64,000 bases of DNA from Paragordius varius. Its lineage: Eukaryota; Nematomorpha. Within the stretch, counting starts at the first letter, position 1. Every line of letters begins with the position of its first letter. The notes under the pieces are model-generated. The model did no database searches. It was not told where the DNA came from and was given only the letters and a program-made list of their open reading frames with translations. The DNA lies in NCBI GenBank assembly GCA_964247055.1, contig OZ176056.1, forward strand, positions 7,688,001 through 7,752,000, written 5' to 3'. Of this stretch, positions 24,308 through 36,130 are shown in pieces. A program made the translations under genes and the position numbers.

Positions 24308-25257
24308 TTAATGATGATGGTGATGATGATGATGATGATGGTGATGATGATCACGTTTTTGACGACTAATAACAGCTGAGAGGTCCTCAGAATTCTGTCC
24401 ACCAACTGCAAGGGCTGAAGCTTGCCCGTTGAACATGGAAGCACACAACAAAACTAGCGCCTATATAAATAGATGGGGGATTTTAAAATGTTCATCATAT
24501 CATCATTATTAGAAACATATAAATTATACGGACAATGTGTGAAAATATAAAGACAAATATTATATTCAAAAGTTCGCTGTACTTTTTAAACTTAATTATT
24601 TAAATACAACTCAATGTTTAAAATAAATTATGAGAAAAGAAATGTATATTGGTAACATGCTCAATCAATAAATTTTACAAATAGCTACTATAATTTCTAA
24701 TTAATGTGGTTGTCTTAGAAAAAATATTTGTCTTTACATTTTACATGTTGTCTGTATAAATTCAATTTTTACTGTTATAATTCATCTAAAAAAGTAAGCG
24801 TAAATAAATTTAAAGTTAAAAATATTTAATAGGGTTAATTAAAGATTTCTATGGTTTTTTTATAATATTTGGGCTAGTTTCTGAATATAATTAAGATTTT
24901 CTGAAATTATTTTTAATTATTTAAATATCTAAATCTTTTAAACTGATTATTTAATAATCAATTAGTATTAAATATACAATAACTGTTATGTGAAAACGAA
25001 AAAATATAAGGAAAAATATTTTTTTTCAAAAGACAACCATACTTTTTAAAACCATAATTTTTGATATATAAAATATTTAATTACAATCGTAAAGTACATA
25101 ATTGATTGTGCTACCATACATAAAAATCAAGATTCAAAAAATATGGTTTTGCCTTTTAGAAAAAAATATTTGTTTTCTTTATACGTTTTGTCCGTATAAT
25201 TTCCGCTTTTACTGTACTAATATAACTTACCATGAGTATTGATGCGATGAATTTCAT
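24308..25257 (-). CDS. Secreted histidine-tailed prepropeptide, two exons
   Basis: Exon 1 is 25257-25231 (ATG, nine codons) followed by a perfect GTAAGT donor. Exon 2 is 24460-24308 after a TATATAG acceptor; the phase 0 junction keeps frame. The 59-residue product starts MKFIASILMALVLLCASMF, a textbook signal peptide created only by the splice, with likely cleavage after QASA. Next come about 20 ordinary residues (LAVGGQNSEDLSAVISRQ), a KR dibasic site, then D and 13 consecutive histidines before TAA. Two overlapping AATAAA signals (24309-24304, 24305-24300) follow the stop, and a TATATAA-like box lies 30-40 nt before the ATG. A metal-binding or protease-inhibiting secreted peptide is plausible by analogy with poly-His venom peptides, but that is inference. 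No named family is recognised. The 770-nt intron holds two MITEs. Confidence 0.78.
24311..24352 (-). repeat. CAT/CAC codon run encoding the His tail
   Basis: Thirteen His codons on the - strand (11 CAT, 2 CAC); on the + strand it reads as a GAT-type microsatellite. Length is probably variable between individuals, so tail length may be too. Confidence 0.85.
24512..24774 (-). mobile_element. Tc1/mariner-like MITE, copy 2, in an intron
   Basis: Shares ATACGGACA, AAAGACAAATATT and the inverse end TTCAATTTTTACTG with the copy at 6735-7019. It lies in the intron of the His-tail peptide gene. The left limit is approximate. Confidence 0.65.
24985..25214 (-). mobile_element. Tc1/mariner-like MITE, copy 3, in the same intron
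   Basis: Carries AAAAGACAACCATAC and the inverse end GTCCGTATAATTTC...TTTTACTG followed by TA. It ends 16 bp inside the intron from exon 1 of the His-tail peptide gene. The left terminus is degraded. Confidence 0.65.
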
Positions 25258-26281
25258 TTTGATATAGGGTAGAGTTGAGATTATGAAATTATATAAAATT
25301 TGAAATTAATAAAATATTAATTTTTACTATCTTAAATAATCGCAATTACCTATTTTAGCTAATCACTATGAATAATCATTTATAAAATTTATTTTTAAGG
25401 TCAAACAAAATTTTTATGCTTTTTCATTAAATATACCGTTATAATGAAAAATCTTGCCTACAAAATATTGAATCATTATGTGGAAATTGAATAAAATAGG
25501 TAATTTTAAATTTTATGACAAGCCCTTTAGCGATTTAATGATTTTTCAAAATTAGATTTTCGTAAATTAATTATATTAATAGCTTTATATTTTGCATAAT
25601 GATGTATTGTGTATAGGTTGAAGATATATTTATAGTTTTATATAAGAAAAAATCCGGATATCAACTAAACTTATTTATTTTACGAACATTATTTTTTATA
25701 GGTATAGCGAAAATAAATTTTTCATGTTAAAAACAAATTATACCCGTCGGTCTAAATAAAAAAAGCAATTCTCATTCTCCACAAGCGTTCATATATACCT
25801 ATTAAATGTAGAGCAATCAATTAGGGTGTTCAATTTGACAATTACATGTTAAGACTATAATATATTTCTCGATCCCTCTAAATCTTCCTTTAAGGTTCCA
25901 ATATAAAATGAACGATTTTATTGTTTTTTACTTATGAAAAAACTATATCTTTTGACTGGATGCTTTGTCAGTAAATGAGGTCGTTAAATTGACTTAAATA
26001 TTGGAATATTTATCGAAACTACTTGTAACTTAAATGTGATTTAACAAACTAAACATTGAGACTTATCTGTTATTTTTATAATATAAACAATAGATTTTTA
26101 ATCTTACTATAACAAAATTTTATCTAGGTAATTGCTATCTATTGGAGATACTAAAAGGCAAAAAGTATATAATGCTACTGGATTTCTGCGGTAAGGACAA
26201 GACTTCATTAAAACCTAAATTATAAACTAAGGAGGTAACACTGTACATAAAAATATCCTAGTTTATTACATAAAATATATC

Positions 26282-26285
<4 letters not shown>
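25258..26285. other. Noncoding stretch, no gene seen
   Basis: About 1 kb upstream of the His-tail peptide gene on the - strand. AT-rich, no repeat or reading frame recognised beyond the TATA-like box. Confidence 0.5.
25287..25297 (-). promoter_or_regulatory. TATA-like box of the His-tail peptide gene
   Basis: TTTTATATAAT on the - strand, 30 to 40 nt upstream of the ATG at 25257. It would imply a very short 5' leader. In such AT-rich DNA the match alone is weak. Confidence 0.35.

Positions 26286-26287
<2 letters not shown>

Positions 26288-26319
<32 letters not shown>
26288..26319. repeat. (TA)n microsatellite
   Basis: TA run of about 32 bp just left of the 155-bp MITE at 26328. Confidence 0.93.
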
Positions 26320-26325
<6 letters not shown>

Positions 26326-26327
26326 TA

Positions 26328-26484
26328 CAATGGTTGCTTATCACACTTATAGTAGGGCAATTTGCACCACAGGAGTGTATGGAAAAAAATAACAAAATGT
26401 TGAATGAACAACTTTTTCCTTTTTCCATACACTACTATGTTGCAAATTTCCCAACTATAGTGTGAAATACGCAACCATAAAATT
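26328..26484. mobile_element. 155-bp palindromic MITE, copy 1
   Basis: Arms ATGGTTGCTTATCACAC and GTGTGAAATACGCAACCAT; inner arms TAGGGCAATTTGCA and TGCAAATTTCCCA, with GTGTATGG/CCATACAC in the middle. Copy 2 is at 59768-59910. Confidence 0.8.
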
Positions 26485-26495
26485 GCATACTGTAT

Positions 26496-27468
26496 ATATA
26501 TTCTGATAGATAAATATCAGGATTCTAATGGTGCTTTTGGTTTTGGGCCTTACTGGTGACATAAAAAAGTTATTACCACTTTTGTGGTCATTTCTCCATA
26601 TCAGCAAATAGCAAAATTTGCGCACATTTTGCTAAATAAAATTTTTTGGTGAAAGCTATTGCTTCAAGAAATATTCCATCAATTTTCCGTTAAAAATAAG
26701 TAAGTTGTTTTTAATCAAACAGAAAAATGCCGATATTCCGCGTTAAAATTTTAAATATCTGCTAAATTTTGACATTACATTTCTATAAAAATGGATATTT
26801 TGTTTAATAATTTATAGCAAAATTTTGGTGAAAAGGGGTTTCATTGTTTAAAGCTGAATAAAAACGGTTTAAAAATTTATTGTATATTTCGAGGATGTTG
26901 AACATTTCTATCACCTCTCTTTTTTGATAATAAAATTAATTCATTTGATTATAGCAAGTTGTGTATAACTTGTGTTTTAAAAAAACTGATTTTCTTATAA
27001 AAAAGGATTTCCAAATAACTTAGGTGTCCATGCTTTAAAATACGATAATATCCGCTTTACGATAATTTCACATAAATCAATTTTTTTAGAAAAATATCCA
27101 TTTTTCAGGAACGAAACATATTTTGACGTCCAATTTAGCATATATATAAATTAGCGCAATATGGACATTTTTGCGTTTAGTTTTAGAAAAGTTGATATTA
27201 AACGAATCCAGAAATTTTTACGTTTCGGAGTCTGGAACCAAAATTTATATTTTTAAATATTGTTGTGCTTTTTCCATATAGGTTGAATAAAACATTTGAC
27301 TTTAACCAAAAAATTTCATTAAGTAAAAATGTGCACAAATTGATACTATGATATGGAGCATTGCAGATACCACAAACGTGCAATAACTTACTTAAATCTT
27401 TCTTAAGGGCCAAAACCAAAGCACAATAATAATCCTAATGCATATTACTATCAGAATATGTATATTAC
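26496..27468 (+). mobile_element. MITE, TATTCTGATAG family, most complete copy
   Basis: Left TATTCTGATAG...ATCAGGATT...GGTGCTTTTGGTTTTGGGCC; right GGGCCAAAACCAAAGCAC...AATCCTAATG...CTATCAGAATA. About 970 bp with no coding capacity. Relatives: 36935-38197 and 3690-4278. Confidence 0.78.
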
Positions 27469-28172
27469 ATCAGGATATTTTTTACGCCCCTCAATTTCGG
27501 GCTCAGGTAAGTTGACAATCACATGCTTATTCCAAATGCCCTTGTAAAAAAACCTCTTAAGTGTAGATGATTTCATTATGAATCCGAAATCGGCCTCTGC
27601 TAATAAGTCAACGGTTAGATTTGTTTGACCGGTCATATTATGTATTTTTTAAACGATAGATTTAATTAGGAGGAAAAACTATAACACCAAATTTTAATCC
27701 AGTTGGCTTGAATAAATTAAGGTTTTACAGCCATATTTTCCTCGGAAAGAAAATTCAATTATAGGATTTTGAATACAACGATACATATGTTTTGACCATA
27801 TATTCTAATATAATTTCAACTCTCATATGTATATATTGAATAATATGTTAAAACAGTTTAATCGTGGCCCTTTTTCATATATCACAAATTTAAAAGTTTA
27901 CAAATAAAAACTTTCTTTAACTATAATAATAATAATACATAGAAAATAGAAAAATAATCAATGCCCTTCTGAAAAGCTAACTGAGGACACAATGTTATTA
28001 TCAATTATTCAGTTTTTATAGAACAATTTTATGCTAAACTTAAACCTTAAATTAGAAAATAGATTCACCAACCAAATTATAAACAGAATATGCCTGCAAA
28101 TTTATTTATAAACATGCATATAATTACTAAAAAAATCATATAAATTTTTTAAATTATCTAATAGGGAGGGTA

Positions 28173-31100
28173 TTAATTTTGAGATTTGTGCTCGTTTTGG
28201 TTCATTTTTGAAAGTTTTTCGGATAAGTCAGTATTGTTTTGTATCATAATTTCCAAATTTCCTTTAATATGCTCCTTTATCTGTAGTATAACAGATATGA
28301 AAAAAAATATAGTAGAAAATTATATTTAAAAATTTTTTTATCAATAAACTACCCATTTTTCTCTTTTTAAATAAAATTTATTAAATCTCTACCATATTAC
28401 AAAAACAGTGTATGTCTTGAGATTTCGATTATTGATTCACTAAAAAAATATTAGCAATTTTAAGATATTAAATAATTAAATACTGTAATAAGTATTTTAT
28501 CTAATATATACCTGCTGATACGTTTCCCGATTTTTCAGCAATTCATTTTGCAAAAGGTTTTGGGTATTTTTCAATTCTGTTAACGAAACTTCAAACTCCG
28601 CGCCTAATTTCAATATGAAATTGCGATATAATAAAAATTATAAAGAAAAAATAAATATAACTATATATGTATCTTGAATTTTACTATCTAACATAAATTA
28701 TTACAGTTATTAAGTGTACGTAATTGAATATGTTAAGAATTAAATCTGTGTTCCTTTTACGAGCCAAAACGAAAACTGTTATTTAATAAAAAATTCAAAG
28801 TTAAGAATGACTGTTTTTATATGTTAAAAAATATTTGTCTTTTTGGTTTCGTCCATATAGTATTAATTTTTACTAAGTGGAATAATATTTCCGTTTAATA
28901 ATATTATGGGTTATTATTAAAATGATATGATAATTTGCAAATATCGCATTTTTTATACCATTAACACCTTAAATTTACCCGGGAACGATTTTAATTTCGT
29001 TTTATTAATTATCCCCCTTAAACAATTCAAAATACCCTTGAGCAATTTAAATTCACCCTAAAATAATTTACATGTATTTGTGTGATTTATTTATATATAT
29101 TAAACCTATATTTAATATTTTGAAAAAATGATTGGTTTAAAATCAAATACTGAAAAATAATAAATAAGGCAAAGACTGACATAATAAATTTTTAGGGTGA
29201 ATTTAAATTGTTTATCAATTATTTTTTAAAAATAGCTGTGGGCAACGGTTGTTTAATAATATTCAAGCTCTTCAAATTTACATAATATATTTAAAAATGG
29301 AAAAATATGATTTAATCAAAATTTACCTATTTTAATAATTTAATTAAAAATACAACATGCCAGAATTTGAAAATATACAACGAATATGTAAACAAAATTT
29401 TTTATCAAACTAATAATATTTTAGGAATGTTTTAATATATAGGGTTATCGAAAAATTAACAGTTTATTCTTTAAAAACAAATATATATATATTTTATCTT
29501 TTGGAATTATATTATTTATTAATTTTTTGTAATGTTAAAAAAAGATAAGTTAAAATCAAAAATTATTTATATCTCTTTGCAAAAACCACTTTACAAACCA
29601 ATGTTAACACGCCATTACCTTCTGGGGTAGTTTTATATCCCAGATCGATTTCAAAATTGAATATCTTAAAACGTATTTAAGTTATTTAGCTGAATTTTAA
29701 AAGAGGCTTTCTTTAAGGTGCATAATACACAATTTTTTTTTTAAAAATTTAAACTTGGAAAAAAACACCGCCTCAAACTTTTGCAGCGCCATTCGTTTCT
29801 ATAATTTTTTTCGCTAAGGCAACAGGCCAACAGATGTATACTATGATTAGAAAATTATAGATAAATAACTTAAAAAAGTTTTCAGGATACAATTTTCCAA
29901 CTAAAACTTAATATATTGTATTTTAATATCAGCTGTTCGTTTCTTTTGTGTCTTAGAGTTGTCCCTATTTAAGCATCTTAAAGTCACAAAACTGTAAATA
30001 AATATAAGCCTTTTTATTTAATACATGTGAATAACAATGTTTGATAACTACTAAATTTTAACTAAAATAACTTTCAAAACGGCATTTTTTTAAACAAAAT
30101 TGAGCTCAGAGATAAAAAAAAACAACCTAATAAGTAAATTAAGACAAAAAAAGTTAAAAGGTAATGAACTGGTTGTGTTAACAAATAATATTTTACACAA
30201 ATAAGGATTATTTTTTTACATAAAGAAAATTAAATTTACCCATATCGATAAAATGGTTCAAGGATTTTAATTCTGATTGTATGCTTGGGAGATTCATTAA
30301 TGAGGGCTCCATACCCTTCAACATTTCATACAATTGATTTATCTAGAAAATAGGGAATATATAACAAATAAAATACAAGTTAAAATTATAAAAATTGGAT
30401 TTATTAGGATGAAAAAATATTTAATTTTCTCCAATATATGTTAAAATTAAAATTTAAGGCAGAACAAAAATTAAAATATCCACATTTTATAGAAGAAAAC
30501 CGTATTTTTATATGATTACAATTGTTAAATTATATATAAAGATTGAGGGTATGTTACCAAATTACAACTCTATTCATTATTTTCGCCATCGAAAGAATTG
30601 GTTATAAATGTTCAATTGTAAAAATAATTGATTTAAAATGTGAAAATATTTACTCTAAAATTATTATAATACCTAAATTTTCTATCAAATAATTTCACCA
30701 TATATACATTAGATAAATTATCCCAAACTTTTTTTCTATCATCACCGTTAAGTAGGATTTGTTGTGTAATAGATTGCGATAACTTATTTTGGACATCTTT
30801 TTCAAGCGTTTCTTGATTCTTGAGGAGAAGGGCACGACTGTTAGCGGTATAACCTAATTTATCAAGGAGTAAATTAGTTTTTTCGCTTGAACTGGTAAAA
30901 GAGCCCCCGCCTTTACTGCTTACACTTTCTTTCAAATCCTAAATGATAAAATAATTGGGTAAAAATCATATATTTATGAAACATCTAAATCTTAATTTAT
31001 TTTGTAAAATGTAAATTATTAACGTGATTTCATTGAAATTATTGTAGTATATGATATGTTTAAAACATTAAGTTGATTGAACACAACGGTAAATTAAAAA

Positions 31101-34100
31101 CACACCTATTTATACATTTATATATCATCTTCAAAAAATTCTCGTTAATTAACCATATTTTTGGCATTAAAGTGTTGTTTTCAAATGAAAAAAAAAATAA
31201 TAAAACAAAGGTTAAGTTAAGCACAATTCTATAATCTCTGAATAACAGTTAAGGATTTTATATTAAAATTATAGCTTGGATAATGATAAAATACTTTAAA
31301 AGCTTATTTTATTAAAGATGTTTAATATATAACCATCAAAAAATTCAAATACCTTAAAATGTGGAAAAATTTCATGGTATTTCAACATAATTTCTTTACA
31401 AACATTTTCAATTTTTGTTTTAGGGTCAGTTTCCTCAGATATATTATCATTATTGTTGACGAACTCAGTAGAGTTTGGTGGGTTAGAGTTCATAACATCG
31501 GTAACAAGGTCCAATTTTTGTTTAAGACTATTTATCATGTCCTACGATATATTAAAAATTAAATATTTTGTCTTTGCTAATATATAAATGGCATTATCAT
31601 TTTAAAATAATAAAAACCAATTTTTATTTCAAGCAATCTGATCTTTTGAAAGATTATTTATTTAGTTTTTTATAAAAATAATTAAATTTTATAGTATAAA
31701 AATATCAATTTAAATTTATGAAGAAATTTGATTTGGAAACAATCCTGCTTTTAAATTTAAAAAAATATATTCAATATATTTCTTACCATTAAAGAGTAGT
31801 CATTTGGATTGGTGGATTGTTCTTTCTATAATATAAAATTGTATAGTTATGTCCTTAATATATATATATATATATATCCCATTTACAATTCATATTCACC
31901 CTAAAAATAAATTATGTGTTTTCGAGCTAAAATAACTAATGATTATGAAATATATATTTATGGCATAATTATTTTTTGAGGAATTTAAAAAAAAAATATA
32001 TAAGCAATTTTTAATCCTCAATAACGCATAATTTATTTTAGGGTGAATTTAAATTATTCAAGGGTGAATTTGAAACGTAAATGGTATATATATATATATA
32101 TGATATTAATACAATTTTTTTGTTAAAAAAACCTTTAAGAGACCAACATCACCAATCATACATTCAATTCGATTTAATCGTTGACTCAGTTCTGACATCT
32201 ATTTATGGATATATTTATCGATTAAGCAATATTTTGAAGTTTTAGGGTAATTACTCATATATATATGTAAATTACACTAGCCGACAAATTTAGACCTTTT
32301 TGAGCACCACCACTCAAAATTTTAATTTTGACTAATTTCAGTGTTTTAAAACCGAACCTAAAAAATATTTTGATCCCCTCAATCAAAAATTTGGGTAATT
32401 ACAGATTTTTCATTTTTAGAAAGACAGGAGAAAATAGACCGAAAATCAAATATAGCTTTATGACAAAATATTTTAAAATTAGTATCATTTAATAAAGAGT
32501 TTTAAACTCTATCTTTTGAATATAAATATGTTATATATCAAGGAGAAAAAAATACGGGTAAAAAGGTTATAATTTAGTGTATTTTTAAACTTAATTTTAA
32601 ACACGTATAAATCAATATGAAAAAATACTAAAAGAGGCATTTTGTGGTTTAAACCTTTGCGTTTCAAATATTTTTAGTTTTGGTTATTTTTAGCCCTTGA
32701 GAGTTTTTCTAGTTCGGTTGATTACAAAAAACCCTGTTAATTATACCTAGTGGATAAAATGATTGGATGCGGTATAATTTGAATGGATGTTGGGCAGTTA
32801 CTTATATTACCTATGGATATCCTACCATATTTTTATAAACTACTATATGATTTAAACTTATCAAATCTTCTTATCTCGATTTAATGGTCAAATTTATCTA
32901 ACTCTATTCTGTGAATTAGTTAATTTCACATGATTATGTCTATGGATGGATTTTGCTGAAATTAACTACGTTATATTCTCTGCAGGTCTCTCCTACCGAG
33001 CTCTAATCACCTCATTAATGTGTACCTTTGCCATATCTGGCATAATTATTTGGGGGAAGTTATTAGGCAGAATGCAAGCCGCCCGGATCTATCACACCCC
33101 ATAAATTAGCCCTTTTAGATTTTTAATATCTTTGATTTTTAAAACTCTTTGGCTCTTGGCAATATATTTTAATTCTATATTTTTGAAGTTCCTTCAGCAG
33201 CGATTTTGGGCAGTTTATATTTTTATAAAGATCGCCGGCATTTTTATAAAATTTTATTATATAATCTTCAATAACGTTTTCTGTAGAGTCTTCGTTAATA
33301 AAAAAAATCTTCTGTGGTATCGTATACTGGCGGTATATTTGAATCATTTCTGCATTTTAGAGGTTAAACAAATAATCCTTCAATGCAATGATCAAACAAC
33401 TAAACCCCGTCACGATGGGATTCCAAAGGACCCCTTGACAACAGCCATCTATCAATCTATCTAAAAAAATCATATTGGCGGCCTCAAATTTTTTTTGTCC
33501 ATGCCATTAGGTAACAGGAAATGCAAAAACATGGGGTGCAACAAAACCTTGTTGACAGTGTTATTGTCCTTTTTAAAATCATGGGTGAAAATTATAAAAA
33601 TTAAGATATAAAAAATAAAATCAACATAAAATTTTATTTAAAAAAACCATAAATACCCTTGATTTAATATTGCATGTTAATGATTAAAAGATATGAAATT
33701 TGGTTTTAATAAGTTACCTATTATTCGTAACGCATAAATGCTATATGGGCAAAAAACCAACGTTTAAATAATATATAATTTTTAAATAAAAGAAATAGTA
33801 GGTTAATTTATGTGTTTTGTTATAGATTTTTACTTAACTCAAACCTTGTGTTTATATTCGGTTTCCTTAATATCCAATAATGATTTAGTCTTAGGGCCGT
33901 CTTTTGTTCCGTTAGGCAAATCCTTTTGAAAACCAGGATCCATATATAATTCCACAATGTTTTTCTGATTAGTGTTGTCCTGGCCTTGATTTTCAAGTTT
34001 TTGATGTAATTCATTCATATTTTTTAGCACAATTCTATTTTTTACTATTTTTTTCATACTTATTACAAGCCAAAAGCGTATCAAAAATATTGTGGTTTTT

Positions 34101-35125
34101 GAGAGTCTTATTTTCAACAACAGAATCATCAATTTTATGTGTTAAGTTGGTTGATTTTTCAGTGTTTAACAAAATCAAGTTTTGAAGGTCAAACAATTGA
34201 TTTTCAGCGGCTAAAGTTTTAGCTGTTAGTGACTTCTTTTCTCCCTCGGTTACCTAATAATTTTATTTACATAGAAAATATCCCAAAATTATACCTTAAA
34301 AAGAGGCATAAAAATATAGCAGATGAAAGATTGAGCAATGTAAAAAGTTATTTAGAGCTTTATATTACGAGATATAAATTTTTATTCTAAGTTATGACCT
34401 TTGATTCTCTATTATATTTTCTGTATATTACCAATTCTTTAAGGTTTAAACTTCATCATTTTTTATATAAGCCATTTTTTAAAAAAAATAATATTACCAA
34501 ATTGATAAAAAATACATTTTGCTCAAACTCTTTAATATATATATATATATATATATATACTTGATCACTATCCAAACTTTTAACATCACGAACAAGGGTT
34601 TTTATTTCTTTTTCGATTCGCTCAATTTTTTCATTTAAAGTTTCAACAATATCCAATTCCTAGAAGTATATTTATAAATCATAAATTACCGGATTATAAT
34701 TAAGCGTTACATATCCAGGTGTGGTAAAATGTAGTTTATTCAACTTTTCTATTAGTTCGGTACTGGAAAAATCTAAAAATATTATTAAAACACACTGTTA
34801 TCCTTAGTCAAATATAAACGTTTATCCTTAAAACGGTTATAAGATTTTTCGACATCCACATTATCGATTTGAACAAAATCATTGCCAATATTATCCTTCA
34901 AATTTTAAATTAAAATTATACATCAGATTCATCAGTAGCGATTTCTAAATTTTTTGGAGTCGGTGTTTCAAATATGTCAGGTTCATCAGTTACCTTAAAT
35001 TAGATTTATAAAATTTTAAAACCCAGTTGGGATTTATAATTTTCGACATGTGTTTTAAGGATGGTGCAATATTCCATGCTGATCACTTTCAACACTTCTA
35101 AATATTCATTTTTTCGCAATAACAT
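28173..35125 (-). CDS. DCTN2: Dynamitin (dynactin subunit 2, p50), 14 exons
   Basis: Exons: 35125-35087, 34993-34922, 34895-34796, 34772-34690, 34659-34561, 34253-34060, 34034-33845, 32198-32133, 31825-31787, 31541-31353, 30938-30708, 30342-30240, 28603-28512, 28280-28173. All have GT-AG borders and matching phases, giving 534 residues against about 400 in other animals. Family marks: DEPDIFET (16-23; others EPDVYET), SYNRFKDKRL (55-64; others AYDKFKDKRV), LSQRLNRIE (near 263; others LEKRLTELE), and a C-terminus from INQLYEMLKG (435 on) that follows the family's HQLYETIQRW helix closely. Much of the rest is predicted coiled coil. Dynamitin joins the shoulder of dynactin, linking dynein to cargo. 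Introns of 26, 23, 30 and 25 nt (introns 2, 3, 4, 6) must be removed, since each holds a frame stop. Exon 1 is the least certain; the reading frame also stays open upstream (SNDPK before the Met). Confidence 0.9.
28960..29230. mobile_element. ACCATTTAAATTCACCC-family MITE, copy 2
   Basis: Left ATACCATTAACACCTTAAAT and AATTTAAATTCACCCTAAAA; right TAGGGTGAATTTAAATTG. Sibling of 9562-9850 and 31876-32086. Confidence 0.65.
29612..30000 (+). repeat. Dispersed repeat (CTGGGGTAGTTTTAT family), copy 1
   Basis: Starts at TTCTGGGGTAGTTTTATAT and ends near CACAAAACTGTAAAT. The same sequence in reverse orientation fills 37545-37910. Shared landmarks: CTTTAAGGTGCATAAT, AATATCAGCTG(T/A)TCG, GTCACAAAACTGTA. 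Confidence 0.75.
31876..32086. mobile_element. ACCATTTAAATTCACCC-family MITE, copy 3, in dynamitin intron 8
   Basis: Palindrome with ATTCACCCTAAAAATAAATT and AATTTATTTTAGGGTGAATT arms, flanked on both sides by (TA)n. It fills most of the 307-nt intron 8 (32132-31826). Confidence 0.72.
32199..33844 (-). other. Dynamitin intron 7 with a GC-richer fossil-like stretch
   Basis: 1646-nt intron. Around 32980-33430 the composition rises and a 74-codon - strand frame (33347-33123) is open, containing PKSLLKELQKYRIKIYCQEP. It is not in phase with the flanking exons and no family is recognised; probably remains of an inserted element. The rest is ordinary AT-rich sequence. Confidence 0.5.
34535..34559. 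repeat. (TA)n tract at a splice donor
   Basis: TA run of about 25 bp starting within the donor of dynamitin intron 5 (GTATATAT...). Confidence 0.85.
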
Positions 35126-36130
35126 TTTGGGGTCGTTTGATGCCTAAGTGTAAAAGCTATCGAAAATATGTTGAAATGAGAAAATCACTCTTATAAATAC
35201 GATGTAAATGAGCAGCTGAATTTAAATTAATAATCAAAAATCTATTAAATTGCATTTAAAAGGTTCACAAATTGAGTTTTTTTTATTTTTCCAACATCTA
35301 CATTTATTTGGCAATCCAATTCACAATTTGAAAAACGGAAAAATTGCAGTTCAAGACGATTTTTTGCAATTTTGAATTTTTGTAAAAATTGTATCGAGCC
35401 CCTAAAAGGTTAAAAACGCATATAGAATTCAACACAGTGCTAAAATAAGATATTTTTTGAATCTTAAATTATCCTTGGGTTTAAAATCCCAAAAGGTCAT
35501 GAGTGATAATTCTGACTTTTTTGCAATATTCAGTGATAATTACTACTCAACATGCTCCGCATAATGGGCAAACATCGAATAGATATCTATTACAGGCTAT
35601 AGAATAAATAAGTACACCTAAAATTTTTCTCCGCCAGCTAAAATAATACGTTTTAAAGTTTAACACCATTATATTTTCCTTGTTTTTTACCCAATGATAT
35701 TTTTGGATGGTCATCTACCCCTTAGATGTAAACAAATTACAAAGTCGTTTTATTAAAATTTAATTATCAAATTTTCTTCCATACTGTGTTGTGAAAAATA
35801 ATAATTTAATAGTTTATTAACTGGTCCCGATTCAGATAGCTTCAAAAACTCGATTGAAGCTAACAACTGATAAATATGTAATCAGTAGAATGTTATTTCT
35901 TAAATAATTATTTCTCTTTTAACATACATATAACATTTTGCATGTACTTATTAGCATTTTAGAAAAGCGAAAAAGTTAGTAGATGACTTTTTAACAATTC
36001 TGATTTTAAAAAAATTGCATAAAAGGCAAAAAGCATATTTTAAGAATTAGCTGAAAATAAATATTGTTTAAATTATTTTTCATAGCTTGGGTAAACTGCC
36101 CTACAGGATCATGAGGTGCATTGAGACCGG
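35126..36130. other. Upstream flank of dynamitin, no gene seen
   Basis: About 1 kb of AT-rich sequence. No promoter element or reading frame could be supported. Confidence 0.45.

Larger units (their letters stand above)
28604..30239 (-). other. Dynamitin intron 12, MITE-filled
   Basis: 1636-nt intron. It holds half of a Tc1/mariner-like MITE (28785-28880), a CACCC-family MITE (28960-29230) and the palindrome-type repeat at 29612-30000. No coding sequence seen. Confidence 0.65.

Noticed and set aside
34994-35016. A tandem or operon-like gene ending just before dynamitin exon 2, because the exon 1 frame can be read on to a stop 12 nt upstream of the acceptor
   Set aside because: Splicing at the GTGATC donor in the same frame gives a phase-correct start for dynamitin, which is simpler; 12 nt would leave no room for 3' end formation.
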